Assembly (NCBI GenBank): GCA_963813725.1
Contig: CAWFAI010000013.1
Span: forward strand, 124,001 to 188,000
Origin: VGBV01 sp963813725
GTDB lineage: Bacteria; Actinomycetota; Thermoleophilia; Solirubrobacterales; 70-9
DNA: 64,000 nt
Direction: 5' to 3'
Shown here: one piece after another, positions 55,818 through 64,000 of the stretch
Layout: the number at the start of each line of letters is the position of its first letter
Position numbering within the stretch: position 1 is the stretch's first letter
Translations under genes and position numbers: made by a program
The notes under the pieces: model-generated
Told to the model about the DNA's origin: nothing
What the model saw: the letters and a program-made list of their open reading frames with translations, nothing else
Database searches by the model: none

Positions 55818-56846
55818 ATGGCGAAGAGCGAGTTCGACCTGATCGCGTCGCTGGTGGAGCGGCTGCCGGCCCCCGGCGAGGGCGTCCGCGTGGGCAGCGG
55901 CGACGACGCGGCGGTGACCGAGCCGCGCGCCGGCGCCTCGGTGACCAGCGTGGACGCGCTGGTGGACGGGGTCCACTTCAGGCTGGAGCAGTTCGGGCCG
56001 CGCGCGGTGGGCCGCAAGGCGCTGGCCGCCGCCCTCTCGGACCTGGCCGCGATGGGCGCCGAGCCCGGCGAGGCCTATGTGGCGCTGGGGGTCCCTGAGG
56101 CGGTCTCCGACGAGCAGCTCCGCGAGCTGGCTGACGGGCTCGCCGAGGTCGCCAAGCGGGAGGGCGTCTCGGTGGTGGGCGGGGACGTCACCCGGGCCCC
56201 GGCGCTGTCGCTGGCAGTCACCTGCGTCGGATACGAGCCCCTGGGCCGGCGGCTGGTGACCCGCTCCGGCGCGAGGGCCGGCGACGCGGTCGCGGTCACC
56301 GGCGAGCTTGGGGGCGCGGCCGGAGGCCTGCGGCTGCTGGACGCCCCCGGGCAGCTCGGCGGCCGCTTCGGCGAGGCGGACGAGGGGCTCGAGGACGTGT
56401 TCGCCGAGCTGACGGCGCGCCAGCTCGACCCCCAGCCGCGGCTGACCGAGGGGCGAGCCCTCGCCGCCGCCGGCGCCACGGCGATGATCGACCTCAGCGA
56501 CGGCATCGGCGCCGACTCCGGCCACGTGGCAGCCGCCAGCGGCGTCCGGATCGAGATCGACGCCCGCCGGCTGCCGCTTGCCCGCGGGCTGATCAAGCTG
56601 ATGGGGGGATCCCAGGCGGCGCTGCCGTTGGTGCTCTCGGGGGGCGAGGACTACGAGCTGCTGGTGACGCTGCCGGCCGCGGCGCTCGATCAGGCGCGCG
56701 CCGAGCTGGGCGAGAGCCCCGGCATCACCGAGATCGGCCGCGTCATCGAGGGCGAGGGCGCGGCCGTGCTGGGGCTGGACGGCGAGGAGCTTGAGGCCGG
56801 CGGCTTCGACCATATGCGCGGGTCGCGCTCGGGCTCGGTGGGGTAG
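55818..56846 (+). CDS. thiL: Thiamine-monophosphate kinase ThiL
   Basis: 342 aa. Phosphorylates thiamine phosphate to the pyrophosphate. Motifs: SGDDAAV, SVDALVDGVHF, AALSDLAAMGAEP, GGDVTRAP and TAMIDLSDGIGADSGH, all with metal- and ATP-binding Asp; SGGEDYELLVT follows. Its 3' end overlaps the convergent M28-like gene by 157 bp. ATG 55818 lies 8 nt after TAGCCT. Confidence 0.94.
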   Translation: MAKSEFDLIASLVERLPAPGEGVRVGSGDDAAVTEPRAGASVTSVDALVDGVHFRLEQFGPRAVGRKALAAALSDLAAMGAEPGEAYVALGVPEAVSDEQLRELADGLAEVAKREGVSVVGGDVTRAPALSLAVTCVGYEPLGRRLVTRSGARAGDAVAVTGELGGAAGGLRLLDAPGQLGGRFGEADEGLEDVFAELTARQLDPQPRLTEGRALAAAGATAMIDLSDGIGADSGHVAAASGVRIEIDARRLPLARGLIKLMGGSQAALPLVLSGGEDYELLVTLPAAALDQARAELGESPGITEIGRVIEGEGAAVLGLDGEELEAGGFDHMRGSRSGSVG

Positions 56847-58765
56847 GGCTCCTCCGGGGCATCGAGCTCGGCCGGCTCCTCGGCGGCACCCCGCTCCTCC
56901 GGCTCCTCGGCGGCACCCCGCTCCTCCGGCTCCTCGGCGGCACCCCGCTCCTCGGCACCCCGCTCCGCGGCGGCATCCCGCTCCTCTGGGCTGCGCGCGG
57001 CGGCGGCGCCCGGAGCCGACGAGGCCTCCCGCGCCCGCTTGCGCTCCAGGGCCCGCCCGCGCGCCACCAAGCCGCGCAGGCTGAAATGGGCCCCGGCCCC
57101 CGGCTCGCCGCGGGCGGCGACGATCGCGACCCCCGCCCCGGCGAGCAGGCATGCGAGCAGCGCCAGGCGATCGGGCAGCTGACCCCCGGTGAACATCAGC
57201 AGCAGGTCCCAGACGACGCCCGGGCCGGCGTCGAAGCGGCCGGCGAGAGCGGCCACCGCCGCCAGCGGCGGGATCAGGCCCCCCAGCACCAGACCCGCCG
57301 CGGCCAGCCTCCCGGGCCCCACCCCACCCGCGGCGAGCACCCAGAGCTGCAGCCCCAACGCCACCAGCAGGGCCAAGTAGGGGTTGATGAGCCAGATCCC
57401 GAGGCCGGCGAGTACGGCCAGCGACAGGGACGCCGCCGGCGCGAGCGGAGCCAGCGCCGGCGGCGGGGCCAGGAGAGGACGCAACAGGAAAGCGCTGACC
57501 ACGAAGGCGACGGTCGCGGCCGCGACCGCGACCGTGCCGCCACGCCCCATCTCGAACTCGCTCGGGGCGAAGGGGAACTCCGGGCCCGGGACCAGTCCGG
57601 CAAGGCCGCCCAGGGCGAGGAGCAGGAACCCCAGCAGGAACGGGGCGGCCCGCAGCGCGGCCCAGCCGACCGCCCGCAGCGCCTGCCCGGGACTGCCGGC
57701 GCTTGCCGCCACCCCGCCGAAGCCGGCTACGGCCGGCGCCAGGAACAGCGCCAGCGCCAGCATCGCCAGAGTCCAACCCGGCAGCAGGTTGCCGGCCAGC
57801 CCAATGTAGGTTCCGGGACCGTGGTCGAGCGGCTCGCGGGCCGCGTCCACCGCAAGCATCAGCGACAGCGCCGCGCGGCCGAAGCGGCCCAGGGTGTCGG
57901 TGTTGATTCCGCCCTCGGTGTCCTCGGCCGCCGGCAGCGGCAATTCGCCCGAGGACGAGAGCCGCACGGAGTCAAAGCCCATCTCCACCAGCGGGCCCTG
58001 CTCGCCGAGGGCCGAGGGGATCGCGAGGCGGAAGATCTCGTCGAGAGGCCCCTCATCGCCGGCCGCGCGGTCGACTTCCTCGGTGACCGTGCGGGTGGCG
58101 GTCTGGTCCAACCTGACGCTGGTGCTGTTCGCGCCCGTTGACCAGGGCACCACGAGCGGCTGGGTGACCTGGTCAGCGGCCGGCTGGCTGATCGCGATCA
58201 CGGCGTCCAGCAGCGCGGCGTCCGAGTAGTCCTCGGCGAAGCGGCGGGCGCCGACGGCGCCGATGCTGGCGCCGTCCGAGGAGACGAACACGAGCGTCTT
58301 CTCGTGGGTCGACCCGGCGAATGCCGAGGCTATCTCCAGCAGCGCGGCGGTGGAGGCGATGGTCGAGACCGCGCCGGTTCCGGTCAGGACGTCGCGGCCG
58401 GCGATCACAGCGACCTGACGCTCGGAGGGCCCGGGAAGGACCCCGATCAGGTTGCGCAGCTCGACTTCGTCGCCGTCTTCGTCGGTGCCGGTGAAGCGCT
58501 GCTCGGAGACCTCCATTGAGCTGATCTCCTTGAAGCGGGCCAGCACCGCCTCGGCCAGGGCCCCGTCCGCCTCGGATCCGGGGCGGGGGTTGGGGTGTGC
58601 GCGGGCGAGGTCCCGGGCCAGCGTGGCCGCGGCCTCGGCCTCGAAGGCGTCGGGCGGCAGCGCCGGCTCCGCGGGCCGGGGCACCTCCTGCAGCGAGAAC
58701 ATGGCGACGACCAGTGCCAGGGGCACCGCGAGCAGCACGATTCTCCACAGGCGCAGGTCGATCAT
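56690..58765 (-). CDS. M28-like membrane protein with C-terminal repeats
   Basis: 691 aa. An N-terminal anchor is followed by an extracytoplasmic peptidase-M28-like domain (GSEADGALAEAVLARFKE, VAVIAGRDVLTGTGAVST, KTLVFVSSDGASIGAVGARRFAE). Several zinc-ligand positions seem altered, so catalytic activity is doubtful. Then eight or so membrane helices (about 300-560) and a charged tail with three EERGAAEEP repeats. The last 50 residues are antisense to thiL and may be a read-through extension. It diverges from the response regulator across 17 bp. Confidence 0.78.
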   Translation of the reverse strand: MIDLRLWRIVLLAVPLALVVAMFSLQEVPRPAEPALPPDAFEAEAAATLARDLARAHPNPRPGSEADGALAEAVLARFKEISSMEVSEQRFTGTDEDGDEVELRNLIGVLPGPSERQVAVIAGRDVLTGTGAVSTIASTAALLEIASAFAGSTHEKTLVFVSSDGASIGAVGARRFAEDYSDAALLDAVIAISQPAADQVTQPLVVPWSTGANSTSVRLDQTATRTVTEEVDRAAGDEGPLDEIFRLAIPSALGEQGPLVEMGFDSVRLSSSGELPLPAAEDTEGGINTDTLGRFGRAALSLMLAVDAAREPLDHGPGTYIGLAGNLLPGWTLAMLALALFLAPAVAGFGGVAASAGSPGQALRAVGWAALRAAPFLLGFLLLALGGLAGLVPGPEFPFAPSEFEMGRGGTVAVAAATVAFVVSAFLLRPLLAPPPALAPLAPAASLSLAVLAGLGIWLINPYLALLVALGLQLWVLAAGGVGPGRLAAAGLVLGGLIPPLAAVAALAGRFDAGPGVVWDLLLMFTGGQLPDRLALLACLLAGAGVAIVAARGEPGAGAHFSLRGLVARGRALERKRAREASSAPGAAAARSPEERDAAAERGAEERGAAEEPEERGAAEEPEERGAAEEPAELDAPEEPYPTEPERDPRIWSKPPASSSSPSSPSTAAPSPSMTRPISVMPGLSPSSARA
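56874..56953 (-). repeat. 27-bp tandem repeat, about three copies, in the M28-like gene
   Basis: Unit GGCTCCTCGGCGGCACCCCG plus CTCCTCC (27 bp) starts at 56874, 56901 and 56928; the third copy ends early. In frame it encodes EERGAAEEP. The copies are identical where complete, which suggests recent expansion and variable copy number. It lies 28 bp past the thiL stop. Confidence 0.85.
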
Positions 58766-58782
58766 CGAACTAACCTTCCAGA
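58766..58782. promoter_or_regulatory. 17-bp divergent promoter region before the response regulator
   Basis: The response-regulator ATG (58783) and the M28-like ATG (58765, minus) are 17 bp apart. TAACCT (58771-58776) is a -10 box 6 nt before the regulator ATG. For the minus gene GTTAGT is closer than usual to its start, so that promoter may lie farther inside the regulator gene. Confidence 0.45.
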
Positions 58783-59493
58783 ATGGCGCCCGGACAGGCG
58801 CGGATACTCCTCGTGGACGACGAGCAGGCCGTGCAGACGCTTCTCACCTACCCCCTCCGCAAGGAAGGGTATGAGGTGGTCGGGGCGATAGACGGGCAGG
58901 AGGCCCTGGACCGCTTCAGCGAGCAGCGCTTTGACCTGGTGGTGCTGGACGTGATGCTGCCCAAGCTGGACGGGATCGAGGTCTGTCGCAGGCTGCGGAC
59001 TCGCAGCCAGGTGCCGATCATCATGCTGACGGCGAAGGGGGACGAGGTGGACAAGGTCGAGGGCCTGGAGATGGGAGCCGACGACTACATCACCAAGCCC
59101 TTCTCCGTCCGCGAGTTCCGCAGTCGCGTCAAGGCCGCGCTGCGCCGCGGCGGCATGGCCGGACGCGGGCCCGCCGGCGAGCAGCCGATCAGCGCCGGCG
59201 AGCTGGAGATCGACTTCGAGCGCCGAGCGGTCAGCCTCCGCGGCGACGAGGCCCAGCTCACCTACGTCGAGTTCGAGATCCTGGCCGCGCTCGCGAGCGC
59301 CCCGGGGCGGGTATTCACGCGCGAGATGCTGCTGGAGCACGTCTGGGGGGACTCCACCTACCGCGATCCGCGCACGGTCGACGTCCACATCCGCCATCTG
59401 CGCGAGAAGCTCGAAGCCGACGCCAAGAGCCCCCAGTACCTGTTCACGGTGCGCGGGGTCGGCTACCGCTTCCGCGACAGCGAGCGGGACTAG
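58783..59493 (+). CDS. OmpR/PhoB-family response regulator
   Basis: 236 aa. Receiver domain: ILLVDDEQ, phospho-acceptor Asp56 in LVVLDVMLP, IIMLTAKGD, and Lys in DYITKPFS. After a short linker the winged-helix DNA-binding domain has LTYVEFEILAALASAPGRVFTREMLLEHVWGD and VDVHIRHLREKLEADAKSPQYLFTVRGVGYRF. It pairs with the histidine kinase 12 bp downstream. Confidence 0.95.
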   Translation: MAPGQARILLVDDEQAVQTLLTYPLRKEGYEVVGAIDGQEALDRFSEQRFDLVVLDVMLPKLDGIEVCRRLRTRSQVPIIMLTAKGDEVDKVEGLEMGADDYITKPFSVREFRSRVKAALRRGGMAGRGPAGEQPISAGELEIDFERRAVSLRGDEAQLTYVEFEILAALASAPGRVFTREMLLEHVWGDSTYRDPRTVDVHIRHLREKLEADAKSPQYLFTVRGVGYRFRDSERD

Positions 59494-59505
59494 GCGAGGC
59501 CGGAG

Positions 59506-60957
59506 GTGCGCCTGAGCCGCCTCGACACCCTGCGCAACCGGTTGGTGCTGCTGATCTTCGCGATCACCGCCGCCGCGATCGGCTTCGTCTACCTCTACGT
59601 CGTCCCCCAGCTCGAGTCGAGCCTGACCGCCGAGAAGCTGCGCCGCCTCGAGCGCCTGGGGGCCGAGCAGGGGCCGCGCCTTGCCAGGGCGCTGGAGCAG
59701 GGCGATACCGAGGCCGAGGTCGCCGAGCTCGTGCGGGTGATCTCCCAGGACACCGAGAGCCGGGTCACCCTGCTGGCCGTGGACGACCGCAGCGGCGAAG
59801 AGGGCGCGGACTTCGTGCTGGCGGACTCGGAGGGGGAACCAACCGCCATCCAGGGCAGCTACCTGGCCGCGGACGCCGCGGTCGAGTCGGGCAGCGCCCG
59901 CTCGGGCGTCGAGCGCGTGGCCGGCGAGCGCGTCGGCACCTCGGCCGTGCCGATCGGCGCCGAGGGGAACGCTGAGTGGGTGGCGGTCCTGTCGAGCCCC
60001 CTGGACGACGTGGAGGACAACGTCGCGCTGATCCGCCGCCAGATCCTGATCGCGGGCGCGATCGCGCTGGCGGCCGCCTCGCTCGCCGGCTTCTGGGCGG
60101 CGGGGGCCGTCTCGCGCCGGCTGCGGAGGCTGCGTCGCGCCGCCGAGCAGGTCGCCGACGGCGACTTCAATCACCCGATCCCCATCGAGTCCTCGGACGA
60201 GTTGGGCCAGCTGGCCCGCAGCTTCAACGAGATGCAGCGCCGGCTGGAGCGGCTCGACAGCGCGCGCAAGGAGTTCATCGCCAACGCCTCCCACGAGCTG
60301 CGCACGCCGATCTTCTCGCTGGGCGGCTTCGTCGAGCTGCTCGAGACCGAGAGCCCGAACGCCGAGGAGCGCAAGGAGTTCATGGCCGAGATGCGCGGCC
60401 AGGTGGAGCGGCTGCAGAAGCTGACCGCCGACCTGCTGGACCTCTCCAAGCTCGACGCCGACGCGATGGAGGTCAGCCGCGCGCCGGTCGACCTGAAGCA
60501 GGTTGCCCGTGACGTCACCCGCGAGTTCAAGGCCTCCGCGAAGCGCCACCGCACGAAGCTCCAGGTCCGCGGACGCGGGGCCGCGGTGGCGATGGCCGAC
60601 CCTGATCGGGTGGCCCAGATCATCCGTATCCTGCTCGACAATGCGCTCACCCACACTCCAGAGGGCACGGTCGTGACGATCACCGCGGTTCGAGGCGATG
60701 CGGCCGCCGAGCTGATCGTCGGCGACGACGGTCGCGGGATCGAGCACCGCGCCGTCCGGAGGGTCTTCGACCGCTTCTACACGGGCAACACCGCCACGGG
60801 CTCGGGCCTGGGGCTCGCGATCGCGGCCGAGCTCGCCGCGCTCATGGAGGGCCAGCTGGAGGTGGTGAGCCAGCGCGGCTTCACCGCCTTCACGCTGACG
60901 CTGCCGCTGGCCGAACACGGCCGCCACAGCCGGGCGACCGCGGAGGCGGCGGCGTGA
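59506..60957 (+). CDS. Sensor histidine kinase
   Basis: 483 aa. Two membrane helices (about 12-33 and 180-200) flank an extracytoplasmic sensor of about 145 residues. HAMP (RLRRLRRAAEQVADGDFNHPI), HisKA with His263 in ANASHELRTPIFSLGGF, and HATPase_c with LLDNALTHTPEG, DDGRGIE and TGSGLGLAIA follow. GTG start with GGAGG upstream. The neighbouring HtrA protease suggests an envelope-stress system, which is inference. Confidence 0.95.
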   Translation: MRLSRLDTLRNRLVLLIFAITAAAIGFVYLYVVPQLESSLTAEKLRRLERLGAEQGPRLARALEQGDTEAEVAELVRVISQDTESRVTLLAVDDRSGEEGADFVLADSEGEPTAIQGSYLAADAAVESGSARSGVERVAGERVGTSAVPIGAEGNAEWVAVLSSPLDDVEDNVALIRRQILIAGAIALAAASLAGFWAAGAVSRRLRRLRRAAEQVADGDFNHPIPIESSDELGQLARSFNEMQRRLERLDSARKEFIANASHELRTPIFSLGGFVELLETESPNAEERKEFMAEMRGQVERLQKLTADLLDLSKLDADAMEVSRAPVDLKQVARDVTREFKASAKRHRTKLQVRGRGAAVAMADPDRVAQIIRILLDNALTHTPEGTVVTITAVRGDAAAELIVGDDGRGIEHRAVRRVFDRFYTGNTATGSGLGLAIAAELAALMEGQLEVVSQRGFTAFTLTLPLAEHGRHSRATAEAAA

Positions 60958-60979
60958 TTCGTACCGAGGGACCCACCGC

Positions 60980-62176
60980 GTGAGGGCGCCCAAGCGGCTC
61001 ATCGGCGCGGCGCTCGCCGCGGCAGCCGCGCTGGCGCTCGCCGCCTGCGGCGGGGACGACGAGGGTTCATCGGGCGCCTCGGAGGAGGGCACCACGACGA
61101 CCGAGCAGGTGGTCGTGCAGGCGGGCGACGGCGACTTCAACCCGGCCCAGGTCTACGAGAAGGCGGCGCCCGGCGTCGTCACGGTCCTTTCCATCTTCGA
61201 CGGCTCGGGCTCCTCGCCCCTGGGCGGGGGCGGAGCCGGCCAGGGCTCTGGCTTCGTCATCTCCGACGAGGGCGAGATCATCACGAACTCCCACGTGGTC
61301 GCCAGCGGGGGCCAGGGCAACGGCGGCGGCGAGCTCAAGCCCGCCAGGCAGGTGTTCGTGGAGTTCAGCGACCGCAATCGCGTCGAGGCCGAGATCGTCG
61401 GCTTCGACGCCGACGCCGACGTCGCCCTGATCAAGGTCGACCCCGGCGACCTCGAGGGCGCAGACGACCTGAACCAGCTCGAGATCTCCGACCGCGACGA
61501 GTACGCGGTCGGCGAGCCGGTCGCCGCCATCGGGAGCCCCTTCGGCGAGGAGCAGTCGCTGTCGGTGGGAATCGTCTCGGCGACGGACCGCTCGATCGAA
61601 TCGCTCAGCGACTTCGCCATCGACAACGCGATCCAGACCGACGCCTCGATCAACCCGGGCAACTCCGGCGGCCCGCTGCTGGACGCCGACGGCAACGTGA
61701 TCGGCATCAACCAGCAGATCGCGACCTCGTCCGGGACCAACTCGGGCGTCGGCTTCGCGATCCCGGCAAGCGCGCTGCGCTTCTCGCTCGACCAGCTCCG
61801 CGAGGACGGCGACGTCGACTACGCCTACCTGGGCGTCACCACGCAGGGGCTCTGGCCGCAGCTCGCGGATGAGCTCGACGTGGACGTCGACCGCGGCGCG
61901 CTGATCTCTCGCATCGTCGAGGGCGGCCCCGCCGACGACGCGGGGCTGCAGGGCTCTGATGACCAGCGGACCTTCCAGGGCGCCCCGGTCGAGACGGGAG
62001 GCGACGTGATCGTCGCCGTGGACGGTCAGGAGCTGCAGGCCGAGAGCGACCTGGCCGAGCTGATCAGCCGTCAGCGCCCGGGCCAGACCGTGACCCTGGT
62101 GATCCTGCGCGACGGCGACCGCGAGGAGGTCGAGGTCGAGCTGGAGCCGCGACCGGAGAGCGTGCCCCAGCCCTGA
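60980..62176 (+). CDS. HtrA/DegP-like serine protease lipoprotein with PDZ domain
   Basis: 398 aa. A signal peptide ends at the lipobox AAC (Cys23). The trypsin-like domain has the triad His105 (ITNSHVV), Asp147 (DADVALIKV) and Ser229 (NPGNSGGPLL). The PDZ domain (about 280-395; YLGVTTQGLWPQ, VEGGPADDAGLQG, VDGQELQAESDLAELI) binds exposed C-termini. It probably removes misfolded envelope proteins and may be controlled by the two-component system directly upstream. GTG 60980. Confidence 0.93.
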   Translation: MRAPKRLIGAALAAAAALALAACGGDDEGSSGASEEGTTTTEQVVVQAGDGDFNPAQVYEKAAPGVVTVLSIFDGSGSSPLGGGGAGQGSGFVISDEGEIITNSHVVASGGQGNGGGELKPARQVFVEFSDRNRVEAEIVGFDADADVALIKVDPGDLEGADDLNQLEISDRDEYAVGEPVAAIGSPFGEEQSLSVGIVSATDRSIESLSDFAIDNAIQTDASINPGNSGGPLLDADGNVIGINQQIATSSGTNSGVGFAIPASALRFSLDQLREDGDVDYAYLGVTTQGLWPQLADELDVDVDRGALISRIVEGGPADDAGLQGSDDQRTFQGAPVETGGDVIVAVDGQELQAESDLAELISRQRPGQTVTLVILRDGDREEVEVELEPRPESVPQP

Positions 62177-62208
62177 TCAGGGAGCTCTGCACGGACCTCG
62201 CCGAGGCC

Positions 62209-63096
62209 TTGCGCGAGGAGGTGCTGCCGCACCTTGGGGCCCATGCCGCACGCGAGCACTCCGGCGAGGCCGAGGGAGGCGACGTGACGTTCGCCATCGA
62301 CGAGCGCGCCGAGGCGCGCATGGAGGCCTTCCTGGCCGAACGGGCGCCGAACGTGGCCTTCTACTCCGAGGACCGCGGCATGGTCTCGCCGGCGGGCGGC
62401 GAGGCCGAGTGGGTGCTGGTGGTGGACCCCATCGACGGCACCCGTCCGGCGCTGGCGGGCTTCGAGTCCTCGTGCGTCTCGGTCGCAGCGGCCCCGCTGG
62501 ACGGCGAGCCGGCGATGGCCGACGTCGCCGTCGGCGTCGTGGTCGAGCTGAAGAGCGGCAGCGCCTTCGTCGCCGAGCGCGGCATCGGGGTGACGCCCAA
62601 GCCGGTGCTCTCCGCGAACACAGCGATCGAGCGCATGTTCTGGGTCTACGGGCTGCGGGGCCGCCCCGCCCGCGGGCTGATGGAGGTGCTGGCCGAGCTG
62701 GTCGACGCCTCCTCGGTCGGCGGCGCCACCTTCGACCTGGGCTCGGCGACCTACGACATGACCCGGGTCATCACGGGCCAGCTCGATGCCTACATCGAGC
62801 CGGGACCGCGAATGATCGACGACGTCCCCGGGATGCGCGAGGAGTTCGAGCGGGTGGGCGGCGGCGCGATCCTCAACAACTCGCCATACGACCTCGCGGC
62901 CGCGACGCTGTGCCTGCAGGAGGCCGGCGCGGTCGTCACCGACGCCTACGGGCGCGGGATCGGGGACCGCCCCCTGCTGGGCTCGAGCCACGAGTTCCAG
63001 ATCTCCTGCCTGGCCGTGGCGAACGCCGAGCTGCACTCGAAGATCTGTGAGGCGATCGACGCCGGCATCGCGCGTCTGGCAGCCCAGCGGGGCTAG
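62209..63096 (+). CDS. Inositol-monophosphatase-family protein
   Basis: 295 aa. DVTFAIDERAE, VAFYSEDRGMVSP and the metal-binding VVDPIDGTRPALAGF are typical of the IMPase superfamily; the C-terminal metal Asp lies in SATYDMTRVITGQLDAYIEPGPRMIDDVPG. Substrate unknown. TTG 62209 is the first ordinary start, but the same frame is open upstream (LIRELCTDLAEAL) to a CTG at 62173 that overlaps the HtrA stop, and this extension looks native. Confidence 0.85.
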   Translation: MREEVLPHLGAHAAREHSGEAEGGDVTFAIDERAEARMEAFLAERAPNVAFYSEDRGMVSPAGGEAEWVLVVDPIDGTRPALAGFESSCVSVAAAPLDGEPAMADVAVGVVVELKSGSAFVAERGIGVTPKPVLSANTAIERMFWVYGLRGRPARGLMEVLAELVDASSVGGATFDLGSATYDMTRVITGQLDAYIEPGPRMIDDVPGMREEFERVGGGAILNNSPYDLAAATLCLQEAGAVVTDAYGRGIGDRPLLGSSHEFQISCLAVANAELHSKICEAIDAGIARLAAQRG

Positions 63097-63138
63097 TACC
63101 TTTCTGCGCTTGGCCAATCGAGACCGACAGGGGGCAGC

Positions 63139-64000
63139 GTGCTGCAGGAGGTAGCGCTGGGGAGCAAGTCCTTGGCGGACTACACCCACCTGTCGGGCCG
63201 CGGCCTCGTGGACGAGATCCGCGAGCTGGCGGAGCCGCTGCAGGGCAAGCGGGTGCTGCACGTCAGCGCGACCGCGTTCGGCGGAGGCGTCTCGGAGATC
63301 CTCTACACGCTGGTGCCGCTGATGCGCGACGTCGGACTGGACACCTCGTGGCAGATCATCATGGGCCGCGAGGAGTTCTTCAACGCCACCAAGCTCCTCC
63401 ACAACTCGCTGCAGGGGGACCCTAAAAGCCTCAGCGGGGACCAGTGGGAGCTGTTCGACCACTACAACAAGATGAACGCCGACAGCCTGGAGGGCGAGTG
63501 GGACTACGTGATCGTCCACGATCCCCAGCCCGTCGGCATGAAGCGCGGCGCGCAGGAGCACGGCAAGCACTGGATCTGGCGCTGCCACATCGACCTCTCC
63601 GAGCCCAACCCGGACCCGATCGAGCGGCTGGGTCCGCTGATCGCCGAGTACGACGCCAGCGTCTGGCACATGGAGCAGTACGTCCCGGCGAGCCTGAACG
63701 GCCACGCGGGCGTCAACATCGTCCCCCCTGCGATCGACCCGCTGTCGCCCAAGAACATGGCGCTCTCGGCTGACGACGCCTCCTACGTCTGCGACCAATT
63801 CGGGATCGACGTGGACCGGCCGCTGCTGACCCAGGTCAGCCGCTTTGACCCCTGGAAGGACCCGATGGGGGTGATCGACGCCTACCGGCTGGCGACCAAG
63901 GAGGTGCCCGAGCTGCAACTGGCGCTGGTCGGCTCGATGGCCACCGACGATCCCGAGGGCTGGGAGTTCTTCCAGCACACCTACGAGTACGCCGACTCCG
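63139..64000 (+). CDS. GT4 glycosyltransferase, TreT-like trehalose synthase (partial, right edge)
   Basis: The 287 visible residues start at GTG 63139 with AGGGGG 5 nt upstream (product starts MLQEVALGSKSLADYTHL). GKRVLHVSATAFGGGVSEILYTLVPLM is the N-terminal Rossmann motif of trehalose synthase-type GT4 enzymes; DYVIVHDPQPVGM, WRCHIDLSEPNP, VPPAIDPLSPKN and TQVSRFDPWKDPMGVIDAY follow. These enzymes make trehalose from an NDP-glucose and glucose. The C-terminal domain is cut by the window edge. Confidence 0.88.
   Translation, partial: MLQEVALGSKSLADYTHLSGRGLVDEIRELAEPLQGKRVLHVSATAFGGGVSEILYTLVPLMRDVGLDTSWQIIMGREEFFNATKLLHNSLQGDPKSLSGDQWELFDHYNKMNADSLEGEWDYVIVHDPQPVGMKRGAQEHGKHWIWRCHIDLSEPNPDPIERLGPLIAEYDASVWHMEQYVPASLNGHAGVNIVPPAIDPLSPKNMALSADDASYVCDQFGIDVDRPLLTQVSRFDPWKDPMGVIDAYRLATKEVPELQLALVGSMATDDPEGWEFFQHTYEYADS

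Noticed and set aside
56874..56953. Short regular repeats as a CRISPR array
   Set aside because: 27-bp units are contiguous, with no spacers, and lie in a coding frame; no cas genes are near.

Overview
The window is a chromosomal stretch from a very GC-rich bacterium (about 70% G+C by eye), almost fully packed with genes. Strong G/C third-position bias, GTG/TTG starts, actinobacterial TAnnnT -10 boxes, a GT4/GT87-rich envelope gene set and the gene families present suggest an actinobacterium, most likely class Thermoleophilia (Solirubrobacterales-like). The taxonomic placement is inference; no rRNA is present.

Bases 1-17,500 form a molybdenum/CO-oxidation island. moeA (cut by the left edge) diverges from a HTH-TOBE regulator and modABC (molybdate uptake). 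From about 16.9 kb leftwards on the minus strand run coxG, five small single-pass membrane proteins, coxM-coxS-coxL (form I CO dehydrogenase with the AYRCSFR active-site loop), coxE, a 73-aa Cys/His protein, a 160-aa truncated CoxL look-alike, an XdhC-YHS fusion, a MocA-type nucleotidyltransferase, coxD (MoxR ATPase), a second XdhC, a 43-aa membrane ORF and moaA. So molybdate import, cofactor synthesis, cofactor maturation and enzyme are encoded together. The five membrane proteins, the CoxL look-alike and the YHS fusion are the least explained parts and my best candidates for new biology.

17.5-23.8 kb: chromate transporter chrA, rarA, a structured intergenic region, an aldehyde dehydrogenase, a secreted Cys-repeat protein and a MepA-like endopeptidase. 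23.8-31.4 kb: cytochrome c maturation ccmABCD flows into haem synthesis (hemA, hemC, cobA-hemD fusion), a SAM hydrolase and birA; a 32-bp tandem repeat before hemA makes two overlapping 11-codon minicistrons. 31.4-38.4 kb: an unusual SF2 helicase, a TlpA-like lipoprotein, NfeD/SPFH, GNAT, a GalT-like protein, a hypothetical protein and tRNA-Arg(CCT). 38.3-45.7 kb: a possibly acquired methyltransferase overlapping the tRNA, an SQR/NDH-2-like flavoprotein, and glycosyltransferase/membrane genes for surface polysaccharide. 45.8-53.3 kb: pyrE, an epimerase, an L,D-transpeptidase, an RDD-CPBP fusion, HAD phosphatase, MscS and a class A PBP. 53.3-64 kb: two GT-C mannosyltransferase-like proteins, thiL, an M28-like membrane peptidase, a two-component system, an HtrA protease, an inositol-phosphatase-like protein and a trehalose-synthase-like GT4 cut by the right edge.

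Two window-wide observations matter. First, many starts lie only 6-9 nt downstream of a TAnnnT hexamer, which implies widespread leaderless transcription. Second, at least six otherwise intact genes (moeA, coxE, birA, galT-like, the epimerase, the PBP C-terminus) each carry one single-base frameshift in G/C-rich sequence; this looks more like consensus error in a draft or metagenomic assembly than gene decay.
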